The notes under the pieces are model-generated. The model did not search any database and was not told where the DNA came from. It saw only the letters and a list, made by a program, of their open reading frames with translations. A stretch of 64,000 bases of DNA. It comes from Anaeromassilibacillus sp. An200. Lineage in GTDB: Bacteria; Bacillota; Clostridia; Oscillospirales; Acutalibacteraceae. The position numbers and the translations under genes were made by a program. Positions 43,442 through 52,124 of this stretch are shown piece after piece. Positions within the stretch are counted from its first letter, which is position 1; every line of letters begins with the position of its first letter. The stretch lies in NCBI RefSeq assembly GCF_002160025.1, contig NZ_NFJU01000013.1, positions 1 to 64,000 on the forward strand. Direction: 5' to 3'.

Positions 43442-43600
43442 ATGGACAACAAGACGATGAACAAGAAGGGCTCCAACGCCAAGAACTCCACCGGCAAGCC
43501 GCAGGAGTGCACCAACCGCAAGGACTCCACCAACAAGACGGGCAATGGGAATTCCTATTCCAATTCCTACTCCCATCCTTCCGGCAGCAACTGCGACTAA
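43442..43600 (+). CDS. Small Asn/Lys/Ser-rich hydrophilic protein
   Basis: A 52-aa protein, MDNKTMNKKGSNAKN to its end SGSNCD. It is made mostly of Asn, Lys, Ser, Thr and Gly with two Cys and almost no hydrophobic residue. An AAAAGGAG site, its own promoter, a leader hairpin and a strong terminator argue that it is real. I do not recognise a family with certainty. Short Asn/Lys-rich proteins of this type occur in Clostridia and may be spore-associated, which is speculation. Confidence 0.75.
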   Translation: MDNKTMNKKGSNAKNSTGKPQECTNRKDSTNKTGNGNSYSNSYSHPSGSNCD

Positions 43601-43625
43601 AGCATTTTCCGGCACATGAACGGAA

Positions 43626-43665
43626 AAAACCGGGTGAAAAGCAGCAGGCTTTTCACCCGGTTTTT
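43626..43665. terminator. Bidirectional terminator between small gene and yitT
   Basis: AAAACCGGGTGAAAAGC pairs with GCTTTTCACCCGGTTTT, with A and T runs on both sides. Confidence 0.92.
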
Positions 43666-43668
43666 CTG

Positions 43669-44625
43669 TCAGCGTTTTCTGCTTTTCTTTTCGCTGCGCT
43701 TTTCCCGGAAGCCAGCCACCAGCTCCCGCAGCGTTCGGTCGTCTTTTTTGATGGAACGGAAGCCCTCTCCCGTGATGGAACCGGCCTCTCCCACAATCAA
43801 AAAGGCATTTTCGTCACACTCATGAACGATATCGATCACCCGATGCACCTCGTCACGGCGCACAGCGCACAGCAGCACCTCTCCCTCGCGGCCGCTGTAG
43901 CCTCCTCGGGCGCTCAGCTTGGTCACACCGCGATCGATCTCCGTCAAAATGCGCGCGGAAATCTGCTCGCTCTGCTCGGAAATCACATACAGCAGCTTTC
44001 CGGTGCCGACATCGGTTCCGTACAAAATCGTGTCGATCACGCGGGTGGAGACAAATGTGGCAATAGCAGCATGAAGGCCGCTTTCCAAACTCTGATACAC
44101 CACAGCGGAAAAGAGGATGATCATGCCGTCCACCATCAGCATCAGACGCCCCATCGAGAGATGGCGAAAACGGCGGCCCAGCAGGCGGGCAATCATATCG
44201 GTGCCGCCTGTCGTCGCGCCGCGCAGGAAAACCAGCGAAAGGCCGATCCCCTCCAGCGCGCCCCCGCACACAGCGGCCAGAAGCGGCTCGTTGGTGTACG
44301 GCACCAGATACTGCGGCACCAGCATTCCCAAAATATCAATCGCGGCGGAGGAAAGAAACGTCGCCAAAATCGTCTTTCCCACCATCTTATAGCCGATCTC
44401 GAGGATCGCCCAGATAAAGATCGGAATGTTCAGCAGGAACGCCATGGTACCAATCGGAAATCCCGTCAGATAGTTGATCACGGTGGAAAGACCTGTCAGT
44501 CCGCCGGGCGCGAAATGGTTCGGCGCCGCGAACAGCTTGACGGAACAGGCGAAAATGAATCCGCCTGCCACAAAGAAAACCAGATCTCCGGCGGCACGCA
44601 CCGGAGCACTTCTCGCAGATTTCAC
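43669..44625 (-). CDS. YitT-family membrane protein
   Basis: A 318-aa protein with about five to six transmembrane segments in the N-terminal 200 residues (DUF161 pattern: APNHFAPGGLTGLSTVINYL and GATTGGTDMIARLL), followed by a cytoplasmic DUF2179-like ferredoxin fold (RGGYSGREGEVLLCAVRR). The function of the family is unknown. The GTG start has AGGAGG 7 nt upstream. It follows mrnC by 15 nt in the same operon. Confidence 0.9.
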   Translation of the reverse strand: MKSARSAPVRAAGDLVFFVAGGFIFACSVKLFAAPNHFAPGGLTGLSTVINYLTGFPIGTMAFLLNIPIFIWAILEIGYKMVGKTILATFLSSAAIDILGMLVPQYLVPYTNEPLLAAVCGGALEGIGLSLVFLRGATTGGTDMIARLLGRRFRHLSMGRLMLMVDGMIILFSAVVYQSLESGLHAAIATFVSTRVIDTILYGTDVGTGKLLYVISEQSEQISARILTEIDRGVTKLSARGGYSGREGEVLLCAVRRDEVHRVIDIVHECDENAFLIVGEAGSITGEGFRSIKKDDRTLRELVAGFREKRSEKKSRKR

Positions 44626-44640
44626 AGAAACGCCTCCTCC

Positions 44641-45048
44641 TCAGACAGCGGGGGCATCCTCCCCGCAGATGATGGAAAAGAACAGGCGAAGCCTGTCCAG
44701 CTCCCCTTTCAGATAGACATAGCCGAACAGCGTTTCCAGCGCCGTGGCGGCGTGGTAATCGGCGGGATCGGCATTTTTCGGGACATGGTTGACATGCGCG
44801 TTCCGGCCCCGGCGGTACACCTCCTGCTCCTCCTCGGTCATCAGCGGGAGCAGACTTTGTGCGGCGGCGGCCTGCGCCTGACAGCACACCTGCTCCACCG
44901 CCCGTTTGTGCAGCTTGTTCACGGAGCAGTTTCCCTGACAGACCAGGCGTTCCCGCACAAACATTTCAAAAACCGCGTCTCCCATAAAGGCAAGCGTCAG
45001 AGGGCTGAACTGCCTGGGATCGCACGGCTGCTGTATAAAGCGTTCCAT
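44641..45048 (-). CDS. mrnC: Mini-ribonuclease 3
   Basis: A 135-aa RNase III catalytic domain without a double-stranded RNA-binding domain: FMGDAVFEMFVRE, RGRNAHVNHVPKNADPADYHAATALETLFGYVYL. It matures 23S rRNA in Firmicutes. The start 45048 is chosen because the family begins here, although the ribosome binding site (GGGG) is weak. It follows obgE by 13 nt. Confidence 0.92.
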   Translation of the reverse strand: MERFIQQPCDPRQFSPLTLAFMGDAVFEMFVRERLVCQGNCSVNKLHKRAVEQVCCQAQAAAAQSLLPLMTEEEQEVYRRGRNAHVNHVPKNADPADYHAATALETLFGYVYLKGELDRLRLFFSIICGEDAPAV

Positions 45049-45061
45049 GTTTCCAGCCCCT

Positions 45062-46333
45062 TTATTCCATGAAATCAAATTCCAGATCGTACATGCTCAC
45101 CGTGTCGCCCTCCTGGACGCCTGCTTCCCGCAGAGCGTCGATCACGCCGGAGGAAATCAGCACGCGCTGGAAATATTGCAGAGACTCGTAATCGTCGAAA
45201 TTGACGGAGCGGATCAGCTGCGGGAGCCAATCGCCCTCCACCAGATACACGCCGTCCTGCTTTGTGATCTGCACCCGGTGCCCGGAGAAGCTGTCCTCCT
45301 TGGGAAGCTCCTTCGGCTCCGGCTCATAGCGCAGGATCGGCGGCAGCTTCGTCAGAAGCTCCGAGATCCGGTTGAGCAGGGGCTGCACCTCATAGGCGAT
45401 CGCCGCCATGATCGGGAAAAATTCATAGCCCTGCTCCTCCACGAAGCGGCGGAACTCCTCCACCGTCTCGTCGTCCGTCAGATCACACTTATTGCCCGCG
45501 ACAAGCATGGGACGCTCCGCAAGCTCCGGATTGAATTTTTTCAGCTCCTCATTGATAATGCGGAAATCCTCCTTGGGATCCCTGCCCTCACTGCCGGAAA
45601 CGTCCACGACATGCAAAAGCAGACGGCAGCGGTCCACATGGCGGAGGAACTGGTGCCCCAGCCCCGCGCCCCCGCTCGCCCCCTCAATCAGGCCGGGGAT
45701 GTCAGCCATCACAAAGGAACGGCCCTCCCCCATCCGTACCACGCCCAGAACCGGGGTCAGCGTGGTGAAATGATAGTTCGCGATGTTAGGCTTTGCCTCG
45801 CTGACCACGGAAATCAGCGTCGATTTTCCCACATTCGGGAAGCCCACCAGTCCCACGTCCGCGAGAAGCTTGAGCTCCATGACCAGCTCCATCTCCTCGC
45901 CCGGCGTGCCGGGCTTGGCGAAATTCGGCACCTGGCGCGTCGGTGTGGCGAAATGGCTGTTGCCCCAGCCGCCGCGTCCGCCGCGCGCGATCACCTGCGG
46001 TTCGTCGCCGGAAAGATCCGCCACCAGACGGCCCGTCTCCGCGTCCCGCAGAAGCGTCCCGCGCGGAACACGGATCAGGAGATCGTCGGCCTTTTTCCCG
46101 CTGCACCGGTTTCCTCTGCCGTCCCCGCCGCGCGCCGCCGCGTATTTTCTTTTATAACGGAAATCGGCCAGTGTGGAGAGGTTGTCGTCCACCTGAAAGA
46201 CCACATTTCCGCCGCGTCCGCCGTCTCCGCCGTCCGGGCCTCCGGCAGCCACATATTTTTCCCGACGGAAGGAAACCGCGCCGTTTCCACCGTCTCCGGC
46301 TTTGATTTTAATCTTCGCGCTGTCGATAAACAT
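45062..46333 (-). CDS. obgE: GTPase ObgE/CgtA
   Basis: A 423-aa protein. The N-terminal Gly-rich Obg fold (IKAGDGGNGAVSFRREKYVAAGGPDGGDGGRGG) covers about residues 1-158. The GTPase domain has GFPNVGKSTL (G1), the switch FTTLTPVLG, DIPGLIEG (G3) and NKCD (G4). A C-terminal OCT domain follows. It acts in late 50S assembly and stress or sporulation control. ATG 46333 is chosen for ribosome binding site spacing. Confidence 0.96.
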   Translation of the reverse strand: MFIDSAKIKIKAGDGGNGAVSFRREKYVAAGGPDGGDGGRGGNVVFQVDDNLSTLADFRYKRKYAAARGGDGRGNRCSGKKADDLLIRVPRGTLLRDAETGRLVADLSGDEPQVIARGGRGGWGNSHFATPTRQVPNFAKPGTPGEEMELVMELKLLADVGLVGFPNVGKSTLISVVSEAKPNIANYHFTTLTPVLGVVRMGEGRSFVMADIPGLIEGASGGAGLGHQFLRHVDRCRLLLHVVDVSGSEGRDPKEDFRIINEELKKFNPELAERPMLVAGNKCDLTDDETVEEFRRFVEEQGYEFFPIMAAIAYEVQPLLNRISELLTKLPPILRYEPEPKELPKEDSFSGHRVQITKQDGVYLVEGDWLPQLIRSVNFDDYESLQYFQRVLISSGVIDALREAGVQEGDTVSMYDLEFDFME

Positions 46334-46371
46334 CTGCAATCCCATCCTTTCCGGAAGGCGAAAAAGTCAAA

Positions 46372-46404
46372 AAAACCCGGGCAATTCCGTTTGCCCGGGT
46401 TTTT
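46372..46404 (-). terminator. Terminator-like hairpin between rpmA and obgE
   Basis: AAACCCGGGCAA pairs with TTGCCCGGGTTT. On the minus strand TTTGACTTTTT follows. It may separate the ribosomal genes from obgE-mrnC-yitT or allow partial read-through. Confidence 0.8.
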
Positions 46405-46417
46405 GTCTGCCAGCCTC

Positions 46418-46699
46418 TTACTGCTCAGCGTACACGCTGACTCTCTTGCGGTCGCGGCCGTAGCGCTCGAACTTCACCTTGCCGTCCACGAGGGCGAACA
46501 GGGAATCGTCGGAGCCTCTGCCAACGTTCACGCCGGGATGAATGTGCGTGCCGCGCTGCTTCACCAGGATGTTGCCGGCCAGAACGAACTGACCGTCGGC
46601 ACGCTTGACGCCGAGACGCTTGGACTCGGAATCACGGCCGTTCTTGGTGGAGCCCATACCTTTTTTATGAGCGAACAACTGAATATTGATCTTCAGCAT
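46418..46699 (-). CDS. rpmA: 50S ribosomal protein bL27
   Basis: A 93-aa protein with the Firmicute N-terminal extension MLKINIQLF before AHKKG. The extension is cut after Phe9 by Prp, encoded next door, exposing the N-terminus that reaches the peptidyl-transferase centre. The core has [22 protein letters not shown] and [15 protein letters not shown]. Confidence 0.97.
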   Translation of the reverse strand: MLKINIQLFAHKKGMGSTKNGRDSESKRLGVKRADGQFVLAGNILVKQRGTHIHPGVNVGRGSDDSLFALVDGKVKFERYGRDRKRVSVYAEQ

Positions 46700-46702
46700 T
46701 TC

Positions 46703-47023
46703 TTACACCTCCAAATAACTCACTTGAATGTTCTGTGGATACTGTTCTTCCAGCCCCAACAGATGGAGCTTGAAGCCTTCGAGGAGATCGCGACAGGCCC
46801 GCACGTCACGTTCGGCCACCCGCACGCTCATATATCCCTCGTCGGCTGTGATGTGCGCCTGCGCCCGCAGGACATCCGACACGGTATTCGCCGTCATGTA
46901 TGCCGCGGAGGAAACCGCCGCGCATACGATGTCGCTTCCCTGCTCCGCCGATCCGGAATGTCCGGTCAGCCGGAAGCCCGTCAGATCGCCTGAGACGTTC
47001 ACGAAAAAATCCGCCTGGATCAT
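46703..47023 (-). CDS. prp: Ribosomal-processing cysteine protease Prp
   Basis: A 106-aa protease with catalytic His22 (LTGHSGSA) and Cys34 (SDIVCAAVS), the same positions as in the Staphylococcus enzyme. It removes the bL27 N-terminal extension. It sits between rplU and rpmA with 3 nt to rpmA, the usual Firmicute order. Confidence 0.95.
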   Translation of the reverse strand: MIQADFFVNVSGDLTGFRLTGHSGSAEQGSDIVCAAVSSAAYMTANTVSDVLRAQAHITADEGYMSVRVAERDVRACRDLLEGFKLHLLGLEEQYPQNIQVSYLEV

Positions 47024-47034
47024 TGCCCGGGCAA

Positions 47035-47343
47035 TCAGCCGTTGATGGCCTCGATCTGAACCTTCGTGTAGGGCTGTCTGTGGCCCATCTTGCGCTGCTC
47101 GTTCTTCTTCGGCTTGTAAGTAAACACCGTGATCTTCTTAGCCTTGCCGTTCTTCAGAACCTTGCCCTTAACGGAAGCGCCGTCCACATAGGGAGCGCCG
47201 ATCTTCAGGCCGTTCTCGTCGTTCAGGGCGATCACCTTGAACTCCACGACAGAGTCCTCTTCCGCCGCAAGCTTCTCGACGTAGATAACGTCGCCATACT
47301 GAACCTTGTACTGCTTGCCGCCGGTCTCAATTACTGCAAACAT
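47035..47343 (-). CDS. rplU: 50S ribosomal protein bL21
   Basis: A 102-aa protein: [15 protein letters not shown], then [14 protein letters not shown], and the C-terminal [21 protein letters not shown], typical of bL21. It is the first gene of rplU-prp-rpmA. Its ribosome binding site lies in a hairpin loop (see the leader). Confidence 0.97.
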   Translation of the reverse strand: MFAVIETGGKQYKVQYGDVIYVEKLAAEEDSVVEFKVIALNDENGLKIGAPYVDGASVKGKVLKNGKAKKITVFTYKPKKNEQRKMGHRQPYTKVQIEAING

Positions 47344-47428
47344 GGTAAAGTCCTGCCTTTACTGTAAACTCGCTATCTCCGGGCGGAGCGTCTGCCCACT
47401 TGAAAAGCCCGTAATAAGCGGCTTAAAT
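47344..47428 (-). promoter_or_regulatory. Structured rplU leader (L21-leader-like)
   Basis: On the minus strand three hairpins follow one another: AAGCC/GGGCTT, GGGC/GCCC, and GTAAAG-GCAGGA-CTTTAC. The last has AGGA, the ribosome binding site, in its loop right before the ATG. Position before rplU and size fit the Firmicute L21 leader, through which bL21 may repress its own operon. I could not test the match against the covariance model. Confidence 0.6.
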
Positions 47429-47457
47429 AGCATATCACATTCCGTCAAGCTTGTCAA
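47429..47457 (-). promoter_or_regulatory. Promoter of the rplU operon
   Basis: Minus strand TTGACA (47452-47457), a 17-nt spacer, TATGCT (47429-47434). Confidence 0.85.
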
Positions 47458-47504
47458 CATGAAAAACCGATCTTTGCCGCCCGAAACAGAAGCGCCCGCC
47501 CGGC

Positions 47505-47993
47505 TCAATAGCCGAACAGTCCCTCCAGACTCTCGTCGTGCTCGATCCAATCTTTTACCTCCACAACGCGGTATTCCGTTTTTGTATCCCGAATTACCAC
47601 ACGGGTGATTCCGGCGTTGATCACCATACGCTTGCACATGGAGCACGAGGAAGCATGTTCCACATACTCTCCCGTGTGCGCGTCGCGGCCTACCAGATAA
47701 AGCGTTGCGCCGAGCATTTCCTTGCGGGAAGCGCTGATGATGGCGTTTGCCTCCGCGTGGACAGAGCGGCACACCTCATACCGCTCGCCGCGCGGGATCC
47801 CCAGCTTTTCCCGGATACACACGCCGCAGTCAATGCAGTTCGCACGGCCGCGGGGCGCGCCATTGTAGCCGGAGGAAACGATCTCATCGTTGCACACGAT
47901 GATGGCGCCGTAATTCCGGCGCAGGCATGTTCCCCGCTCCAAAACCGTCTCCGCGATATCCAGATAATAATTTTCCTTGTCCGTGCGTACCAT
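47505..47993 (-). CDS. dCMP deaminase
   Basis: A 162-aa zinc deaminase: HAEANAI (zinc His79 and proton-shuttle Glu81) and CSMC (Cys117, Cys120). The upstream CIDCGVC may bind a second zinc, as in other dCMP deaminases and ComEB. It converts dCMP to dUMP for thymidylate synthesis. ATG 47993 has GGAAGGA upstream; the longer frame lacks one. Confidence 0.9.
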   Translation of the reverse strand: MVRTDKENYYLDIAETVLERGTCLRRNYGAIIVCNDEIVSSGYNGAPRGRANCIDCGVCIREKLGIPRGERYEVCRSVHAEANAIISASRKEMLGATLYLVGRDAHTGEYVEHASSCSMCKRMVINAGITRVVIRDTKTEYRVVEVKDWIEHDESLEGLFGY

Positions 47994-48115
47994 ATCCGTT
48001 TCCTTCCTTCCTGTGCTCGTGCCGTTTCGCTGACCTTCTTTCCATACAATATGTATGATAAAGAATTTTCGCCCCGGAATCAAGTGGTTTTCGACTCCAT
48101 GCGCGATTTTTCCCT

Positions 48116-49021
48116 TCACAGCGCGGGCTGAAGAAACGCAAATGCGCCGGGGCTGACGGTAAAGGAAATCTGCTTTGTTTTGACGCACTCGCCGTCGCAG
48201 GTGGCGATCGCCTCTTTGCCGGAGGAAATTTCCATTTTCCGGCCGCGCCGGTAAATCAGATACGGGGCGAACACCTCGGAATCCAGATGACCGCCGCGTT
48301 TGTAGGTGCCGAGCATCCGCAGGATCTTCGCGCGCCCCGGCGTGCGGATCAGCACAAAGTCAAGCAGGCCGTCATCCGGCACGGCGCGGGGTGCTCCCCG
48401 ATAGCCGCCGCCGTAATACTGCCCATTTCCCGCCAGGGCAAACACAAAGTTTCCGGAAACGTGCTCCTTCCCGTCTATGGTAACGTCCATTTCAAATCCC
48501 AGCTTGCTGAAAAAGCACTTGACCAGCGCGAGATTGTATGCCATGGATCCATTGACAAGAGGAAGCCGCTTGAACTGTACCATATGATACGCTACAGCCG
48601 CATCCAGCCCGATGGCGCACATATCCGCGGCGCAGCCGAATTCCGTGAGAATGAGGTCCAGCCTGCGGGGCCGGGCGTCAAACTGGTGCGCGGGAGACAG
48701 AAAACATTCCCGTCCCCCAAAGCTCCGCACAAAATCATCCCCCGAGCCGCATGGGATAATCCCCAGAGAAATGGTTTCCTGTCCCGCCGCACCGGAGGCC
48801 GCCTCGCGAAACGTGCCGTCTCCGCCCACCGCGAAAACACGCAGCTCCTCTCCCCGGGTCGCCAGCTCGCGCACCAGCGTCTCCGCATGGCCGGGAGACT
48901 GTGTAACGATCACCTCAAAGGGCGCACCGCGTTTTTCCCAATATTCCAGAAACGGCGGCAACACCGTCTGGCGCGGATCCCGCCTGCCCGCTGTCGGATT
49001 CACCAGAAAAATTGTTTTCAC
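48116..49021 (-). CDS. Diacylglycerol kinase-family lipid kinase
   Basis: A 301-aa DAGK_cat protein: IFLVNPTAGR, VFAVGGDGTFREAAS (ATP-binding GGDGT), IIPCGSGDDFVRS. DgkB/YegS/BmrU relatives phosphorylate diacylglycerol or similar lipids. The GTG at 49021 follows GGGGGG by about 5 nt; upstream sequence in the same frame overlaps the methyltransferase gene. The exact lipid is unknown. Confidence 0.88.
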   Translation of the reverse strand: MKTIFLVNPTAGRRDPRQTVLPPFLEYWEKRGAPFEVIVTQSPGHAETLVRELATRGEELRVFAVGGDGTFREAASGAAGQETISLGIIPCGSGDDFVRSFGGRECFLSPAHQFDARPRRLDLILTEFGCAADMCAIGLDAAVAYHMVQFKRLPLVNGSMAYNLALVKCFFSKLGFEMDVTIDGKEHVSGNFVFALAGNGQYYGGGYRGAPRAVPDDGLLDFVLIRTPGRAKILRMLGTYKRGGHLDSEVFAPYLIYRRGRKMEISSGKEAIATCDGECVKTKQISFTVSPGAFAFLQPAL

Positions 49022-49059
49022 GTTCCGCCCCCCTTTGCGCCGCCTGTTCCGAAGATTCG

Positions 49060-50202
49060 TCAAATCCTCCCGCCTTCGCGCGGCGCTCTGAAATACTGAT
49101 ACACCTGGCATTTCATCATGCCGTTGTACAGCTTGCGGCGCTTGTCCGCCCGGCGTCCGAAGCATTTCTCAAACGTCTCGTCCGGGCTGATGACGGTATA
49201 GCTCCAGCCGGAACGCTGCGGAAACACGCGCCCCATCTCACGGTAAATCTCCTCGGCCGCACGCACATCCAGCAATCGTTCTCCGTAGGGAGGGTTGCAG
49301 ACTACCCATCCGCGATCGCCCTGCGGGGCAAAATCCGACACCGCTCTCTGCTCCACATGCAGCCGCGCCACCACGCCCGCTTTGCGCGCGTTCTCCATCG
49401 TGAGTGAGACAGCCGCCGGAGCGAGATCCGAGCCATGCGCTTCAAAGGCCGCGTCACGGCGAATCATCGAAAGAGCGCGCTCCTTTTCCCGTTTCCATAC
49501 GCCGGGCGCGACCGACTCCCACTTTTCCGCCGCGAAATGCCGCCGCAGGCCCGGCGCAATGTTCAGGGCGTACAGCGCCCCCTCAATCAAAAGCGTTCCC
49601 GATCCACAGAAGGGATCGTACAGCGCTCCGTCCCAGCGCAGACGGGACAGGTGAATCATGGATGCAGCGAGCGTCTCCTTGATCGGCGCTTCCACAGAAT
49701 TCCCACGGTAGCCGCGCTTGTGCAGGCCAGGCCCGCTGGTATCCAGCATCACGCTGACCTGATCCTTCATCAGCAGGAACTGCACCTGATGCAGGCTTCC
49801 CGTTTCCTCCAGCCACGGCACACCATACCGCTTGCTGAGACGCTCAACAATCGCTTTTTTGATGATGGATTGACAGGCGGGAACGCTGGACAGCTTGGAA
49901 TTGAGGCTTCTTCCCTTCACAGGAAAGGCATCCTTCTTTCCGATCCATTCCTCCCACGGCAGAGCGCGCACCCCTTGGAAAAGCTCCTCAAAGGTGAGAG
50001 CCCGAAAGCTGCCAAGCTGGATCAAAACACGCTCTCCGTACCGGCACCACAGGTTCGCGCGGGCCAGCAGCTCATCTCCTCCTGTAAAGAGGACGCGCCC
50101 GTTCTGCGGCTCCACGTTCTGCGCTTCCATGGCGCGCAGCTCATCCGCCACAAATCCCTCGACCCCCAGAAGGCAGGGGACCGCCATCTGATATTGATTC
50201 AT
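49060..50202 (-). CDS. THUMP-domain RNA guanine-N2 methyltransferase (RlmL/YpsC type)
   Basis: A 380-aa protein. A ferredoxin-like and THUMP domain (about 1-155) precedes a class I methyltransferase with YDPFCGSGTLLIEGA, a GSDLAPAA segment and the NPPY motif in VVCNPPYGERL, which marks N-methylation of a base amine. Homologues methylate 23S rRNA G2445 or similar sites. It lies 38 nt upstream of the lipid kinase, probably in one unit. Confidence 0.9.
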   Translation of the reverse strand: MNQYQMAVPCLLGVEGFVADELRAMEAQNVEPQNGRVLFTGGDELLARANLWCRYGERVLIQLGSFRALTFEELFQGVRALPWEEWIGKKDAFPVKGRSLNSKLSSVPACQSIIKKAIVERLSKRYGVPWLEETGSLHQVQFLLMKDQVSVMLDTSGPGLHKRGYRGNSVEAPIKETLAASMIHLSRLRWDGALYDPFCGSGTLLIEGALYALNIAPGLRRHFAAEKWESVAPGVWKREKERALSMIRRDAAFEAHGSDLAPAAVSLTMENARKAGVVARLHVEQRAVSDFAPQGDRGWVVCNPPYGERLLDVRAAEEIYREMGRVFPQRSGWSYTVISPDETFEKCFGRRADKRRKLYNGMMKCQVYQYFRAPREGGRI

Positions 50203-50240
50203 GTTACCGCTCCTTGCGCAGCCTTCGCCGCAAAATATTT

Positions 50241-51620
50241 TCAGGCCCGGATCGTCTCATCCGGAGCGATCTCCCGTTCCCGCAGGATCCGCCCGATCAC
50301 AAGGGCATAGACCGTGATGGACGCCAGCCCGCACAGGATATCCACCGCCGGTTCGGCGTAAAACGCGCCCGCCGCCCCCAGAAAAATTGGCAGCACCACC
50401 GTGAGTGTCAGATACAGCAGTTTGCGCGTCAGAGAGAGCGTCACAGCGAGTTTTGGAATTCCCAGAGCCGTAAAGCCATCCACCACCTCATATTGCAGCG
50501 CCAGCGGAATTACTCCCAGCGTAAACACACGGATTCCCCACACGGAAAGCTCCACCTGCTGTGGGTTTTGCGTAAAAATCCCGACAAACGCGCCTCCGGC
50601 CAGCTGGCTGACCAGAAACATCCCTGTGGTGAAAGCCAGGCACAGTCCAAAGATAAAAAGATAAGCTTTTTTGATCCGCGCGATCTGCTTGGCCCCGTAA
50701 TTGAAGCTGAGGATCGGCTGTGTTCCACCGGTGATCCCGGCCAGAGGCATGGTGATCATCTGCATATAGCTCTGTACAATGGTGGCACACGTCACATAGA
50801 CATCGCCCATCTCCGCGCCGCCGTGCCGCTGCAAGACGGTATTGAGGACAATCAGCAGGATGCTGTCCGTGGCCACAATAATAAAGGGCGAAAGACCGAA
50901 CAGAAGAACCTTGCGCATGAGAGCCCAGGAATACCCTCCAAAAGAGAGCCGCACATGCACCCGCTTTCCCAGAAGGAACACAATGACAAACACACAGCTG
51001 GCCGCCTGGGAAATCACCGTGGCGATCGCCGCTCCGCGCACCTCCAGGCCGAGAAGAAAAATGAAAACGGGATCCAGGGCAATGTTCAGCGCCGCACCGA
51101 TCAGCACCGTCGTCATTCCAATCCCCGAAAAGCCCTGGCAGATAATGAACTGGTTCAATCCCACCGAAAGGATCGCGAAGGCGGTTCCCAAAACATAAAT
51201 GGTCAGATAGCTGTCTGCGTACACGAAGGTTTCCTCGCTGGCTCCGAAAGCCATCAGCATGGCGTCCTTCGTCAGAAGGAGAACCACTGTCAGCACAACA
51301 GCGAGAACCGTCAGCATCATCGCACAGTTGGAAAGAATCCTTCTGGCCCGTTCGCGATCTCCTGCTCCCATGCTCATGGCCATGAGCGGCGCACCGCCCA
51401 CACCGACAAGAAAGGCAAAGGAGGAAATAAGCGTCACAATGGGGCCGCAAACTCCTGCTCCCGCAAGCGCCGCGTCTCCAATCACCGGAATATTTCCGAT
51501 ATACATGCGGTCCACGATGCTGTACAGGACGTTGACAAACTGGGCAAGCATTGAGGGAATCGCCAGCCGGAATACGAGCGGTCCAACCGGATCCCGTCCT
51601 AGATCATTCGTTCTTGCCAT
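50241..51620 (-). CDS. MATE-family efflux transporter
   Basis: A 459-aa protein with about 12 transmembrane segments: PLVFRLAIPSMLAQFVNVLYSIVDRMYIG at the start and a repeated second half (QPILSFNYGAKQIARIKKAY). MATE exporters use H+ or Na+ gradients to export drugs or metabolites. ATG 51620 lies 4 nt after the thioesterase stop. Confidence 0.93.
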   Translation of the reverse strand: MARTNDLGRDPVGPLVFRLAIPSMLAQFVNVLYSIVDRMYIGNIPVIGDAALAGAGVCGPIVTLISSFAFLVGVGGAPLMAMSMGAGDRERARRILSNCAMMLTVLAVVLTVVLLLTKDAMLMAFGASEETFVYADSYLTIYVLGTAFAILSVGLNQFIICQGFSGIGMTTVLIGAALNIALDPVFIFLLGLEVRGAAIATVISQAASCVFVIVFLLGKRVHVRLSFGGYSWALMRKVLLFGLSPFIIVATDSILLIVLNTVLQRHGGAEMGDVYVTCATIVQSYMQMITMPLAGITGGTQPILSFNYGAKQIARIKKAYLFIFGLCLAFTTGMFLVSQLAGGAFVGIFTQNPQQVELSVWGIRVFTLGVIPLALQYEVVDGFTALGIPKLAVTLSLTRKLLYLTLTVVLPIFLGAAGAFYAEPAVDILCGLASITVYALVIGRILREREIAPDETIRA

Positions 51621-51624
51621 GGTT

Positions 51625-52062
51625 TCAGCCCTCTTCGTGTCTCTCGTTGTCGTGCGGCAGCGCACGGAGGATCCCGTCATAATCCGGAGCCGCCCGGCGC
51701 AGGGAAACTGGCCGCCCATCGCTCAAAAAGCCGTGACTGCTCTCTCCCGCGCAGCGCAGCATACCGGAAGCCGCGTCCTCTATCTGATAGGACAGAAAAA
51801 GCTTTGCGCCCGTATACCCTTTGACGGAAACCATAATCCGCACGGTTTCTCCAAAGCGGGCCATGGATTTATAATCGCAGGAAACCTTCAGCACCGGGCT
51901 GACAATTCCCCGCGCTTCCACCTGCTCAAACGGCATCCCAATCTGAGCGAGAAAGTCAACTCTGGCCTCCTCAAACCAGCGGATGTAATTGGAGTGATGG
52001 ACAATCCCCATGCCGTCCGTCTCGTAATACTGCACTTTATGAAAATACGGCTCCCACCGCAT
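51625..52062 (-). CDS. Hotdog-fold acyl-CoA thioesterase (YbgC/FadM type)
   Basis: A 145-aa hotdog protein: YYETDGMGIVHHSNYIRWFEEARVDF, with the catalytic Asp and His, then VLKVSCDYKSMARFGETVRI. Such enzymes hydrolyse short or aromatic acyl-CoA thioesters. AGGAGG lies upstream of ATG 52062. It is coupled to the MATE gene. Confidence 0.9.
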   Translation of the reverse strand: MRWEPYFHKVQYYETDGMGIVHHSNYIRWFEEARVDFLAQIGMPFEQVEARGIVSPVLKVSCDYKSMARFGETVRIMVSVKGYTGAKLFLSYQIEDAASGMLRCAGESSHGFLSDGRPVSLRRAAPDYDGILRALPHDNERHEEG

Positions 52063-52081
52063 AACAGAATTCCTCCTCAAA

Positions 52082-52110
52082 AAGGAAGGAGAAGGCGGGC
52101 CGCCTCCTCC
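52082..52110 (-). terminator. Terminator of the CofE-like gene
   Basis: GGAGAAGGCGG/CCGCCTCCTCC hairpin (52088-52098/52100-52110), with TTCCTTTTT on the minus strand. Confidence 0.75.
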
Positions 52111-52124
52111 CCATGCACTTTCCC

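Noticed and set aside
45047-46993. A 648-residue plus-strand frame
   Set aside because: Antisense to obgE, rpmA and prp, which are certain.
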